Assembly (NCBI GenBank): GCA_003159675.1
Contig: PLQC01000038.1
Coordinates: 7,759-56,463, forward strand
Reading direction: 5' to 3'
Origin: Limisphaerales bacterium
GTDB taxonomy: Bacteria > Verrucomicrobiota > Verrucomicrobiia > Limisphaerales > BOG-1460
DNA length: 48,705 nt
Under the pieces are notes generated by a model. The model searched no databases and was not told where the DNA came from. It saw only the letters and a list, made by a program, of their open reading frames with translations. Shown piece after piece: positions 8,918-16,757 of the stretch. Each line of letters starts with the position of its first letter. The stretch's first letter is position 1. A program made the translations under genes and the position numbers.

Positions 8918-10833
8918 TCTCTCCCGAAAAAGCCGTTGTCGCCGCGATTCTCCTTTGTTTCGCCGGGGCGGTGCTGACGCTCGGGATCGCGCGCCTGAAG
9001 ACCCTGGCGGGCTGGCTCGCATTTGCCGTTACCGCGGCCACGGCCGGACTGATCTTCGCGGCGGTGGGCCGGGTGCTCGTTGCCGGACCGTCACCCGAGC
9101 CCGCCACATTCTGGGCCATGCCGGCCATCGGGTTCGCTCTCCGGGTTCACGTGGACGGATTGACGGCGATCTTCCTGCTGCTGGCGGCGCTGGTCGCGTT
9201 GCCCGCTTCGCTCTACTCGATTGCTTACATGAAGCACTACGGAGACTACGGTGTCGCCCGTTATTATCCGTACTTCCTTCTGTTCCTGGCTGCGATGTAC
9301 GGCCTGGTGAGCACCACCGACATGATGTGGTTCTTTTTCATTTTTTGGCAGATGATGACCCTGACGGGCTACGCCCTCATCCGCTTCGAGAAAAGGAAGC
9401 CCGAGAACATCCGCGCCGCAAACAAGTATCTCATGATGATGCAAATTGCCTGCGCCGCCACGATGATCGGCGCGGAGTTACTCGCCGGGGCGGGGACGCC
9501 GGCGAACGGCGGCGCGGCCCTGAAGTACGACTTCGGCACCGTGAGCGCAAACCTTCCGCTCCTGTTGCGCGCCCGGCCCGGGATGACCGCGCTCGCCTTC
9601 GGGCTGTTCCTGGTGGGGTTTGGCATCAAGATGGGGATGTGGCCGTTCGGACAGGTTTGGCTTCCGGATGCGCACCCGGCCGCGCCTTCGCCGGTGAGCG
9701 CGATGCTGTCCGGAGTCATGATCAAGACCGGCGTCTATGGCCTCCTGCGTTATTTCCTTTGGTTGGTGCCGCCCGTCGCTCAGGGGGACTATCCTGTCCG
9801 GAGCTGGGGCCTGGTCGTGGTCCTGCTTGGGACGCTCTCGCTCTTCACGGGGACGATGCAGGCGCTGAGCCAGGAACAGACGAAGCGTTTGCTCGCCTTC
9901 CACAGCATCGGCCAGATCGGCTATATTCTCCTGGGCACGGGGGTCTGCATGGTGATGCTGCCGGCGAGGGGACCCGATGCGGCGGCGCTGGCCACTCTGG
10001 GGTTATTTGGCGCCCTGTTCCACACCTTGAATCACGGTTTGTTCAAGGGACTGCTTTTCCTCAATGCGGGTTCGATGCTGCACGCCACCGGCACGCAAGA
10101 TTTGAACAAGATGGGCGGCTTGTTGAAGTTCATGCCGCTGACCGCCGCAACGACCCTCGTGGCTTCGTTCTCCATCTCGGGAGTACCCTTGTTCAACGGG
10201 TTCGCCAGCAAATGGTGCATTTATGTCGCGGCGGTGCAAGGGAGCCGGACGGCCGGGTACCTCGCCCCCTGCGCCGTCGTCGCCATTCTGACCAGCGCAC
10301 TCACCCTGGCATCGTTCATCAAGTTCTTCGGTGTGAGTTTTCTGTCGCGCCGGAGCCCGCTGGTGACCGCGCAAGCCGCGCGGCGGGGCAAACTCGATGT
10401 CGATTGGCGGATGCAGACGCCTCAAGTGTTCCTGGCGGCGCTGTGCCTGTTGCTGGGGCTCGTGCCGGCGATTGCTTTCCGTTTCATGCAGCAGGCGATG
10501 AACGCCAGCCGGCACGGTCTCGGCGCCGTGTTTGCGGACGCCGCGCCGGCATTGAACCCGCCCTGGACCGGGTTGCGGGCATTGGAGGGGCGGGCCCTGT
10601 TTGTCCCGGGAGCGCTCGCCGCCGTGGTGCTCGTGGCATTCCTCGGCGCGCGCGCCCTTTCAAGACTCGGTGGCGCGCGGCGCCGGGCCGTGGCGCCCTG
10701 GCTTTGCGGTTATGTCCGCGAGTCGGCATGTCACCACTATGTCGCGCATCATTTTTACGGGGAAATCAAGCGCTGTTTCCGCTGGCTCGGCGGCGCGCCG
10801 CAGCGCCCGCGCACAGGATCGAAAAAGACATGA
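8914..10833 (+). CDS. Membrane subunit HyfB/HycC-like (NuoL/MrpD family)
   Basis: 639-residue polytopic protein of the NuoL/NuoM/MrpD antiporter family, as found in hydrogenase-3/4 (HycC, HyfB). About 14-15 hydrophobic segments. Conserved family patches include GFGIKMGMWPFGQVWLPDAHPAAPSPVSAMLSGVM (given here over two motifs: the TM7 lysine region KMGMWPFG and the helix-breaking HPAAPSPVSAML), LAFHSIGQIGYI and LNHGLFKGLLF. These helices probably carry ion translocation driven by the hydrogenase reaction. It is encoded between the protease and the large-subunit gene with 4-base overlaps at both ends. Confidence 0.93.
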   Translation: MISPEKAVVAAILLCFAGAVLTLGIARLKTLAGWLAFAVTAATAGLIFAAVGRVLVAGPSPEPATFWAMPAIGFALRVHVDGLTAIFLLLAALVALPASLYSIAYMKHYGDYGVARYYPYFLLFLAAMYGLVSTTDMMWFFFIFWQMMTLTGYALIRFEKRKPENIRAANKYLMMMQIACAATMIGAELLAGAGTPANGGAALKYDFGTVSANLPLLLRARPGMTALAFGLFLVGFGIKMGMWPFGQVWLPDAHPAAPSPVSAMLSGVMIKTGVYGLLRYFLWLVPPVAQGDYPVRSWGLVVVLLGTLSLFTGTMQALSQEQTKRLLAFHSIGQIGYILLGTGVCMVMLPARGPDAAALATLGLFGALFHTLNHGLFKGLLFLNAGSMLHATGTQDLNKMGGLLKFMPLTAATTLVASFSISGVPLFNGFASKWCIYVAAVQGSRTAGYLAPCAVVAILTSALTLASFIKFFGVSFLSRRSPLVTAQAARRGKLDVDWRMQTPQVFLAALCLLLGLVPAIAFRFMQQAMNASRHGLGAVFADAAPALNPPWTGLRALEGRALFVPGALAAVVLVAFLGARALSRLGGARRRAVAPWLCGYVRESACHHYVAHHFYGEIKRCFRWLGGAPQRPRTGSKKT

Positions 10834-12503
10834 TCGCCCGCGAAAAGCTCAATCAACTGAAGGAAAAATTCGGTCCCGCCATCCAGCGGGCCGATCTGCC
10901 CGGAGAGGACCGGTTGTTCGTGTTCGTGGAGCCTTCGGCGCTGAAAGAAGTCTGCCGGTTTGTCTTCCGCGACCTCGACGGTCGGTACATCACCGGCATC
11001 GGCGCGGATGACCGTCCTTTTTCCGGGCAATTCATGGTCGCGCACACCTTCGCGTTCGACCGGGAACACCTGTTGTGCGGCATCCTGGTTTTCGTGCCGC
11101 CGGACCCTCCCCGCGTGGAGAGCATTTCGGACGCGGTGCCTGCGGCCAACTGGGCCGAGCGGGAATTCCGCGACCTGGTGGGAATCGAACCGGTGGGACA
11201 CGCGCATCCGAAACGGCTGGTGCTTCCTGACGGCTGGCCCGAAGGGGCGCATCCTCTCCGGAAGGATGTGCCCTGGAACGCGGTTCCCGAGGGATTCGAC
11301 GACGAGCGCGAGTTTGATTTCGACGAGCCGCCGGAGGGGTGCGTGGTGGTGCCGTTCGGCCCGTTTCACCCCACCCTCGATGAACCCGCGCACTTCCGGC
11401 TGTATGTCGAAGGCGAGACGGTGCGCGGCTGTGAATACCGGGGATTCATGGTGCATCGGGGCATCGAAAAGCTGGCGGAATCCGTGCTCACCTACAATGA
11501 AATACCGGTGATGGCGGAGCGCATCTGCGGCATCTGCGGCTGTGTTCACAACGTCGCTTACGCGCAGGCGGTGGAGAGCGCCGTCGGCCTCAGGGCGCCC
11601 CCGCGCGCGGAATTCCTGCGCACGCTGATGCTGGAACTCGAGCGCCTGCACAGTCATTTGCTCTGGGTCGGACTGGCCTGTCACATCGTGGGGTTCGACA
11701 CGCTGTTCATGCAGAGCTTCCGCATTCGCGAACCGGTCATGTGGATCGCGGAGAAGATCACCGGCAACCGCAAGACATACGGCCTGTGCGTCGTGGGCGG
11801 CGTCCACCGGGACCTGACGCCGGAGCTGGGCGCCGAACTCCGGCAGGTGCTTGACCGGCTGGAAGCGGAGTGGAGGGCGGTGACCGCCGCGGTGCTCAAG
11901 GACAGGAATATCCAGAAGCGCACCTGCGGCATCGGTGTCGCCGACCGGAAACTGGTGAAGGAAGCGGCGCTCATCGGCCCGATGGCGCGCGCGGCAGGCG
12001 TGGACATCGATTGTCGCCGCGATCATCCCTACGCCGCTTACGACCGGGTGGACTTCGAAGTGATCACCGCCGAAGACGGCGATGTCTGGTCGCGCATCGT
12101 GGTCCGCGCGAACGAAGTTTTCGAGTCGATCAAGATCATGCGCCAGTGTCTGGAGAAAATGGAAGACGGCCCGATCCAATTGTCGATCCAGGACGAGTTG
12201 CCGGCCGGCCGGCTGGGGATGTCCTCGGTCGAGGCGCCGCGTGGCGAGGCGCATCACTTCGTGATCACGGGCGAGAACAACCGTCCGCGCCGATGGCGGG
12301 TGCGCGCGCCGACCTACCAGAACCTGCAAGCGGTGCCGGCGATGATTAAAGATCAGCAACTGGCGGACATGACGATTTCGCTGGCCAGCATTGATCCGTG
12401 CTTTTCGTGCACCGATCGGCTGGAGACCGTGGATCTGAACTCGGGCACGACAAAGGTCTGGTCTGCGGAAGAACTGTCGCGACTGGCGAGGTGGAGGACA
12501 TGA
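10830..12503 (+). CDS. Group 4 [NiFe] hydrogenase large subunit, HycE-like (NuoC-NuoD fusion)
   Basis: 557 residues: an N-terminal NuoC-like 30-kDa domain (about 1-160, including AEREFRDLVGI) fused to a NuoD/hydrogenase large-subunit domain, the arrangement of HycE and HyfG. Nickel ligands are in RICGICGCVH and in DPCFSC (C524, C527). A 27-residue tail follows DPCFSCTDR, matching the point where HycI cuts E. coli HycE, so this protein should be processed by the protease at 8300-8917. The active site should reduce protons or oxidise H2 with electrons from the HycF/HycG-like clusters. The start ATG overlaps the stop of the membrane subunit gene. Confidence 0.95.
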   Translation: MIAREKLNQLKEKFGPAIQRADLPGEDRLFVFVEPSALKEVCRFVFRDLDGRYITGIGADDRPFSGQFMVAHTFAFDREHLLCGILVFVPPDPPRVESISDAVPAANWAEREFRDLVGIEPVGHAHPKRLVLPDGWPEGAHPLRKDVPWNAVPEGFDDEREFDFDEPPEGCVVVPFGPFHPTLDEPAHFRLYVEGETVRGCEYRGFMVHRGIEKLAESVLTYNEIPVMAERICGICGCVHNVAYAQAVESAVGLRAPPRAEFLRTLMLELERLHSHLLWVGLACHIVGFDTLFMQSFRIREPVMWIAEKITGNRKTYGLCVVGGVHRDLTPELGAELRQVLDRLEAEWRAVTAAVLKDRNIQKRTCGIGVADRKLVKEAALIGPMARAAGVDIDCRRDHPYAAYDRVDFEVITAEDGDVWSRIVVRANEVFESIKIMRQCLEKMEDGPIQLSIQDELPAGRLGMSSVEAPRGEAHHFVITGENNRPRRWRVRAPTYQNLQAVPAMIKDQQLADMTISLASIDPCFSCTDRLETVDLNSGTTKVWSAEELSRLARWRT

Positions 12504-12666
12504 GAACCGCCGATCGAAAGCCGAAGCATTCGCGGCCAACGGGCTGTCACGCAGGTTCTCGCCCTTGCGGGTTCAGGGGCGTATCCGGTCGCGCGAATCG
12601 ATTTGGGCCGGTGGAGAGCCGGACCTTTCGGCAGACGAAGGTGTCGGCGCCACCGGCCGCGTTGTT

Positions 12667-13587
12667 ATGAACATTCTGTGGATCATTCCCGGAGTCGCTG
12701 TCAACGCGGGACTTGTCCTGTTGGTGGCGCCGCTGTGTGAAGGCGTGCTTCGCAAAGTGACGGCAGTTGTCCAATCCCGAAGGGGACCGCCGCTCTGCCA
12801 GCCCTATTTCGATCTGCTGAAGCTGCTGGCCAAGGAGGACTTGGAATCGGGCGAAGCGCCTGTCGTGCAAAGGGCCGCGGCCTATTTGTCGCTGGCAACG
12901 GTGGTGACGGTGGCGGGTCTGGTGCCGATGGGCCTGGGGATTCCGATGAACGGGGTGGGTGACGTGATTCTACTGATCTACCTGCTGACGTTCTGCGGCA
13001 TTTGTACGCTGCTGGCGGGCCTGGCCGCCGGATCGACGTACTCGATCATCGGCATCAGCCGTGAAATGATGACGATGATTGCTCTGGAACCCTTGTTCGC
13101 CATCGCGCTCCTCATCGGCGTCCTCCACACGCAGTCGTTCCGCCTCGACGCGGTCTTGAAGGGGTCGGTTTATTCCGCTGACGGTTTTCCGTGGTCGGGT
13201 GTGATCATGGTGGGCGTGATGCTGCTGTCCTTCCAGGCGTTTGTGCAGCGGGTGCCTTTCGACACCTCCGAGGCCGAAACAGAACTCATGGAAGGTCCGC
13301 TCATGGAATATTCGGGGCCGAAATTGGCGTTGTTCAAATACGCGCAGATGGCCCGGTTGGTCATTCATAGCGCGCTATTTGTGGCCTTGTTTGTTCCATG
13401 GGGTTCGGCGTTTGTTTTCCCGGTGGGCTGGCTGTTGTTTTGGGCAAAGGTGGGGGTGCTGGTGCTGCTGGTCACCCTGGTGGCGGCCACTCACGCCCGC
13501 TACCGGATCGACCAGGCCCTCCACTATTTCGCCGGGCTGCTGCTGGTGGCGCTGGCGGCGCTGGTGCTCGCGGCCTATGGATATTGA
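12667..13587 (+). CDS. Membrane subunit HycD-like (NuoH family)
   Basis: 306 residues with about eight membrane helices, of the NuoH/HycD/HyfC family that anchors the peripheral hydrogenase arm. Family signatures: VVQSRRGPPLCQPYFDLLKLL in the first cytoplasmic loop (QSRRGPP and QPYFD), SREMMTMIALEP, and the acidic loop PFDTSEAETELMEGP. There is a 163-base gap after the large-subunit gene, in which I see no gene; the ATG at 12667 is chosen because homology begins there, although the frame is open further upstream. Part of the Hyc-like operon. Confidence 0.94.
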   Translation: MNILWIIPGVAVNAGLVLLVAPLCEGVLRKVTAVVQSRRGPPLCQPYFDLLKLLAKEDLESGEAPVVQRAAAYLSLATVVTVAGLVPMGLGIPMNGVGDVILLIYLLTFCGICTLLAGLAAGSTYSIIGISREMMTMIALEPLFAIALLIGVLHTQSFRLDAVLKGSVYSADGFPWSGVIMVGVMLLSFQAFVQRVPFDTSEAETELMEGPLMEYSGPKLALFKYAQMARLVIHSALFVALFVPWGSAFVFPVGWLLFWAKVGVLVLLVTLVAATHARYRIDQALHYFAGLLLVALAALVLAAYGY

Positions 13588-13635
13588 ACCGACAAACAGC
13601 CTCGATGAGGCGATCGAAAACGAGAGGGTTTTGCC

Positions 13636-14160
13636 ATGTCGCTAGCGAGCAAAATCAAAGAAACGTGGATCTGCCTGAAGGCGGGGCGGGTGACTCTGCC
13701 CTACCCGGCGCAAGCCCGGCCGGTGCCGGCGAATTTCCGCGGCCGGCCGATCTTCGATGCCGCGAAGTGCATCGGCTGCGCGGGCTGTGCGAACAATTGT
13801 CCGGCGCGGGAGATTCTCGTGTTCGACGTTTGCCAGGAGATCCGAATCCTGAAGTATCTCGGCCGTCGCTGCACCTACTGCGGGCGCTGCGCGGAGGTGT
13901 GTCCCGAGAAAGCGATCACGATGAGCCCGGAGTTCGAAACCGCCACCAACCACATCGGCGACCTCCAGCAACGGCTGGACCTTTTCATGAGCACCTGCCA
14001 GCGGTGCGGCCGCTGTTTCAAGGAACCTTCGGTATTGGAACAACTCAAGTTGAAAGGCTACCGGATGGACGATTTGGAAAACGAACGCTGGGTATTCCGT
14101 TCCCGCTCTTACCTCGAGAACGAGCCGGTGGTGGATGACATCCGGATTGAACTGGACTAG
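13636..14160 (+). CDS. Two-cluster ferredoxin subunit HycF-like (NuoI family)
   Basis: 174 residues with two classical [4Fe-4S] motifs, CIGCAGCANNCPAREI near residue 48 and CTYCGRCAEVCPEKAI near 78, as in HycF/NuoI. A third cysteine group, CQRCGRC near residue 120, is extra and may bind a further metal or cluster; its meaning is unknown. The protein should relay electrons from the FdhF/AsrA-like input to the HycG-like subunit. It follows the HycD-like gene by 48 bases on the same strand. Confidence 0.92.
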   Translation: MSLASKIKETWICLKAGRVTLPYPAQARPVPANFRGRPIFDAAKCIGCAGCANNCPAREILVFDVCQEIRILKYLGRRCTYCGRCAEVCPEKAITMSPEFETATNHIGDLQQRLDLFMSTCQRCGRCFKEPSVLEQLKLKGYRMDDLENERWVFRSRSYLENEPVVDDIRIELD

Positions 14161-14205
14161 AGGTCCGCTGCACATGTTACAGGACGTTGAAATGAAAAAA
14201 GGGCC

Positions 14206-14763
14206 ATGCTAAAGAATCTTTGCCAGAAAATGTTCGGCCGGTCGTTGTGGGTCTATCATGCCAACAGCGGCGGCTGCAACGGCTGTGACATCGAAGTGCT
14301 CAACGTGCTCACCCCGTATTACGACGTCGAGCGGTTCGGCATCAGGCTTGTGGGTTCTCCGCGCCACGCGGACGTCATGCTCTGCCAGGGCCCCGCGATG
14401 CGCTCGACGGCCCGGGCGCTGCAACGCGCCTATGAAGCCATGCCCGCCCCGAAGCTCGTGTTCGCCGTCGGCGGCTGCGCCTGTGGCGGCGGCATTTGGC
14501 GCGACAGTTACTCCGTGCTCGGGCCGGTCGAAAAAGTCATCCCGGTGAATTTCTATATTCCGGGATGCCCCCCCCGCCCCGAAGCCATCATCTATGGAGT
14601 GGCGATGGCCGTCGGCCTTGTCGACAAGAGAACCGCTCCGGTCGCGTTCAAACAATTGGAATTCCCGATTCCGCGCTATCATCCCGGCGACCTCCGCGGC
14701 CGGGATGAACTGGTGGTCTATGAGAAAACCCCAAAGGCGCAGGCGGCCCGCACCCCAGGTTGA
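14206..14763 (+). CDS. Group 4 hydrogenase small subunit HycG-like (NuoB family)
   Basis: 185 residues of the NuoB/HycG family, carrying the proximal [4Fe-4S] cluster next to the NiFe site. Cluster ligands are in SGGCNGCDIE, in VGGCACGGG and in PGCPPRPE. A purine-rich ribosome-binding region (GAAAAAAGGGCC) precedes the ATG. This is the last gene of the hydrogenase-3-like operon. It carries no extra domain, unlike the homologous gene of the second hydrogenase (19569-20543). Confidence 0.94.
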   Translation: MLKNLCQKMFGRSLWVYHANSGGCNGCDIEVLNVLTPYYDVERFGIRLVGSPRHADVMLCQGPAMRSTARALQRAYEAMPAPKLVFAVGGCACGGGIWRDSYSVLGPVEKVIPVNFYIPGCPPRPEAIIYGVAMAVGLVDKRTAPVAFKQLEFPIPRYHPGDLRGRDELVVYEKTPKAQAARTPG

Positions 14764-14778
14764 TAGAACGGCGGCCGG

Positions 14779-14970
14779 TCAGGCTCGTTTTAAAAATTTC
14801 CGAGACGCGATTGCTCCGACGAAGATCAAAAGCCCCGCCGAAGGTTACGGCACCGGGATCACTGTCATGTCCTGAGTAATGGTCAATGTCCCATTTGCCA
14901 CAATTGCGCGCTCCCACTCCAACGCCCAGCCGGCGTTTGTGTGGACGGCTCCGTGCAATTCCGCCGCCAT
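14779..14970 (-). pseudogene. Remnant of a PEP-CTERM protein with a stop codon inside the motif
   Basis: On the minus strand the reading frame gives GTLTITQDMTVIPVP, then TAA (14845-14847), then PSAGLLIFVGAIASRKFLKRA and a final TGA (14779-14781). This is a PEP-CTERM sorting tail (VPEP, hydrophobic helix, basic end) in which the Glu codon GAA has become TAA. Upstream about 40 codons remain open back to an ATG at 14968-14970; the rest of the gene is not recognisable. The remainder of the 348-base gap between the HycG-like gene and hypA shows no other gene. A weak TTGTCA (15031) and TATAGG (15052) pair, with a short spacing of 15, could be a hypA promoter. Confidence 0.65.
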
Positions 14971-15111
14971 TCGGATAAGGGATCACCGGGGCGAATTAAC
15001 ATGGATGCCTTTTCAGCGGCTGGAATTTATTTGTCAGGCCGGAGTGTGGGATATAGGTTTTGCCATCTGGCCCGCGAAACGGCTGCTTTTTCGATTGTTT
15101 TCGGCGGCATT

Positions 15112-15453
15112 ATGCACGAGTTATCCATCATGCAGAGCGCATTGAACCAGGCGCTGGATCAGGCACGCCAGGCCGGGGCGGTCCGGGTCCATGAGATTCG
15201 CCTACGGATCGGAGTGTTGAGCGGCGTGGTGCCTGAGGCGCTGCAGTTTGCGTTCGAGGCCCTCTCGGACGGCACGCCGGCCGAAGGCGGACGACTGACC
15301 ATCGAGCACGTCCCGGCACGATTCTGGTGCGCGACATGCAACCGCGAATTTGAAGCCATCCGCTTGTTCACCGAGTGCCCCGAATGCCACAACCCGAGCG
15401 GAGAACTCCGTTCGGGTCGGGAACTGGAACTGGCTTCGCTGGAGGTTGACTGA
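15112..15453 (+). CDS. hypA: HypA, nickel delivery protein
   Basis: 113 residues. HypA works with HypB to insert nickel into the hydrogenase large-subunit precursor. It starts MHELSIMQ, with His2 and Glu3 of the nickel site, and carries a zinc-binding pair of CxxC motifs (CATC and CPEC) in the C-terminal half. The start at 15112 is fixed by the MHELS motif although the frame is open upstream. The stop overlaps the hypB start. Located between the two group 4 operons and separate from hypFCDE, which lies 11 kb away on the other strand. Confidence 0.96.
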   Translation: MHELSIMQSALNQALDQARQAGAVRVHEIRLRIGVLSGVVPEALQFAFEALSDGTPAEGGRLTIEHVPARFWCATCNREFEAIRLFTECPECHNPSGELRSGRELELASLEVD

Positions 15454-16295
15454 TGTGCCAAGACTGCGGATGCGGGCTGCCCGGAGAGAAGCCGGTTGGC
15501 ATTTCAACTCACCCTCACACCCACGACCACGATCACCCTCACCACGACCCTCATGATCACGGTCATTCGCACGGAGAATCGGGCGACCCTCACGAACACG
15601 CCGAAGACCACGAGCATCGGCGGACTCTCGAGGTGAGGCGCTCCATCCTGGACAAGAACGACCGGCTGGCCGAACGCAACCGCGGCTTTTTCCGCGCGCG
15701 CGGCTTGTTGGTCCTCAATGTTCTTTCATCCCCCGGTTCGGGCAAAACCACCCTCCTTCGCGAAACCATCCGGAGGTTGGGAAGCCGCCTGAAAACCGGC
15801 GTCATCGTCGGCGACCTGGCCACGGACAACGACGCCCGGCGCCTGGGCGAAGCGGGGGCGACGGCGGTCCAGATCACCACCGGCACGGTCTGCCATCTCG
15901 AAGCGGAGATGGTGGCGCGTGCTTTGAAGCAGCTGGACCTGACCGGCGTGGGTCTGCTCGTCATCGAGAACGTCGGGAACCTGGTTTGTCCGGCCTCCTA
16001 TGATCTGGGTGAAGACCTGCGTGTCGTCCTGTTGTCGGTCACGGAAGGCGAAGACAAGCCGCTGAAGTATCCGCCCATATTTCAATCTGCCGGGGTGGCT
16101 GTGGTCACCAAGATGGACCTTGCCCAGGCATGCGATTACGACCGAGATACAGCGATCGCCAACCTTCGGCGTGTCGCCGCGAATGCGCCGGTATTCGAGA
16201 TCTCGGCCAAAACCGGCCAGGGCATGGACGCCTGGTGCGATTTTTTGGTTCGGCAGCATCAAGCGCTGAAGACACGCGATCCGTTGGGCCTTTAG
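15453..16295 (+). CDS. hypB: HypB, nickel-binding GTPase
   Basis: 280 residues. GTPase that loads nickel during hydrogenase maturation. The N terminus has the CxxCGC motif (CQDCGCG) for high-affinity metal binding. A long histidine-rich stretch follows (about residues 19-55, alternating His with Asp and Pro), a nickel-storage feature of some HypB proteins. The G domain shows the P-loop [11 protein letters not shown], a DLATDNDA switch region and the TKMDLA base-recognition motif (NKxD variant). Overlaps hypA by one base. No transcription terminator with a clear T-run is seen after it. Confidence 0.97.
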   Translation: MCQDCGCGLPGEKPVGISTHPHTHDHDHPHHDPHDHGHSHGESGDPHEHAEDHEHRRTLEVRRSILDKNDRLAERNRGFFRARGLLVLNVLSSPGSGKTTLLRETIRRLGSRLKTGVIVGDLATDNDARRLGEAGATAVQITTGTVCHLEAEMVARALKQLDLTGVGLLVIENVGNLVCPASYDLGEDLRVVLLSVTEGEDKPLKYPPIFQSAGVAVVTKMDLAQACDYDRDTAIANLRRVAANAPVFEISAKTGQGMDAWCDFLVRQHQALKTRDPLGL

Positions 16296-16329
16296 GCCGG
16301 GATAGTTTACACGTCGGAGCAAGGAAAGA

Positions 16330-16553
16330 TGGCCGTTGCCGAGATTATCTTTGGCGCTGCCGGTGGGGACTTCCAACATGTCCTGGGATGCGAGGTAGAA
16401 TTCCCAGTGTTGATACTCCACGGGCTCCGGGTCATCCGTCAAGAAAGGCGGCCCTGCCGGCGCTTCCTGCGGGCAGAGTGCCAGCGACAGAATCGGGAGG
16501 CATCCCAACCGGACGACGGATTCCAAAGCGGGTCGGACTCTTGAATTCACCAT
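16330..16553 (-). pseudogene. N-terminal fragment of an outer-membrane-type protein
   Basis: From the ATG at 16551-16553 the minus strand encodes a signal-peptide-like start (VVRLGCLPILSLALC) and then AGPPFLTDDPEPVEYQHWEF. That segment is typical of the mature N terminus of a family of predicted outer-membrane beta-barrel proteins (phenol-degradation MetA-like). Homology stops at about residue 57 (16383). The frame then runs on antisense through hypB, where a full protein cannot plausibly be encoded. I read it as a truncated relic. Family naming is from memory of the motif and should be confirmed by search. Confidence 0.5.
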
Positions 16554-16757
16554 CACTTCGTCCCTTTCATTCCACATAGCGCCCCGTCGGGAACACGATT
16601 TTAATAACTACTTTATAGTCAAACTAAAATAAGTTTATGTTGCAAAAAACGGTGAGCATTTGGCAAGGCAAGTAAGGCTGGACGCCCCCTCATTTGCGAG
16701 TGTTAAGAGTGCAAGGTCATGTATCGCGTCGAGACAGCAACGGCGCCATGACGACGG
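16554..16757. promoter_or_regulatory. AT-rich upstream region of the Ech-like operon
   Basis: About 200 bases without a gene, containing the AT-rich block 16601-16650. A possible sigma-70 pair on the plus strand is TTTATA followed after 18 bases by TATGTT, upstream of the echA-like start at 16758. The match is weak (4 of 6 at each box). No dyad operator is obvious. Confidence 0.25.

Noticed and set aside
12504-12666. Small gene between the HycE- and HycD-like genes
   Set aside because: The frame is open upstream of HycD, but the 34 extra codons have no homology and no start with a ribosome-binding site.
15726-16577. 283-codon minus-strand frame covering hypB
   Set aside because: Only its first 60 codons, outside hypB, look like a protein; the rest is the complement of hypB. 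Kept only as a short relic.
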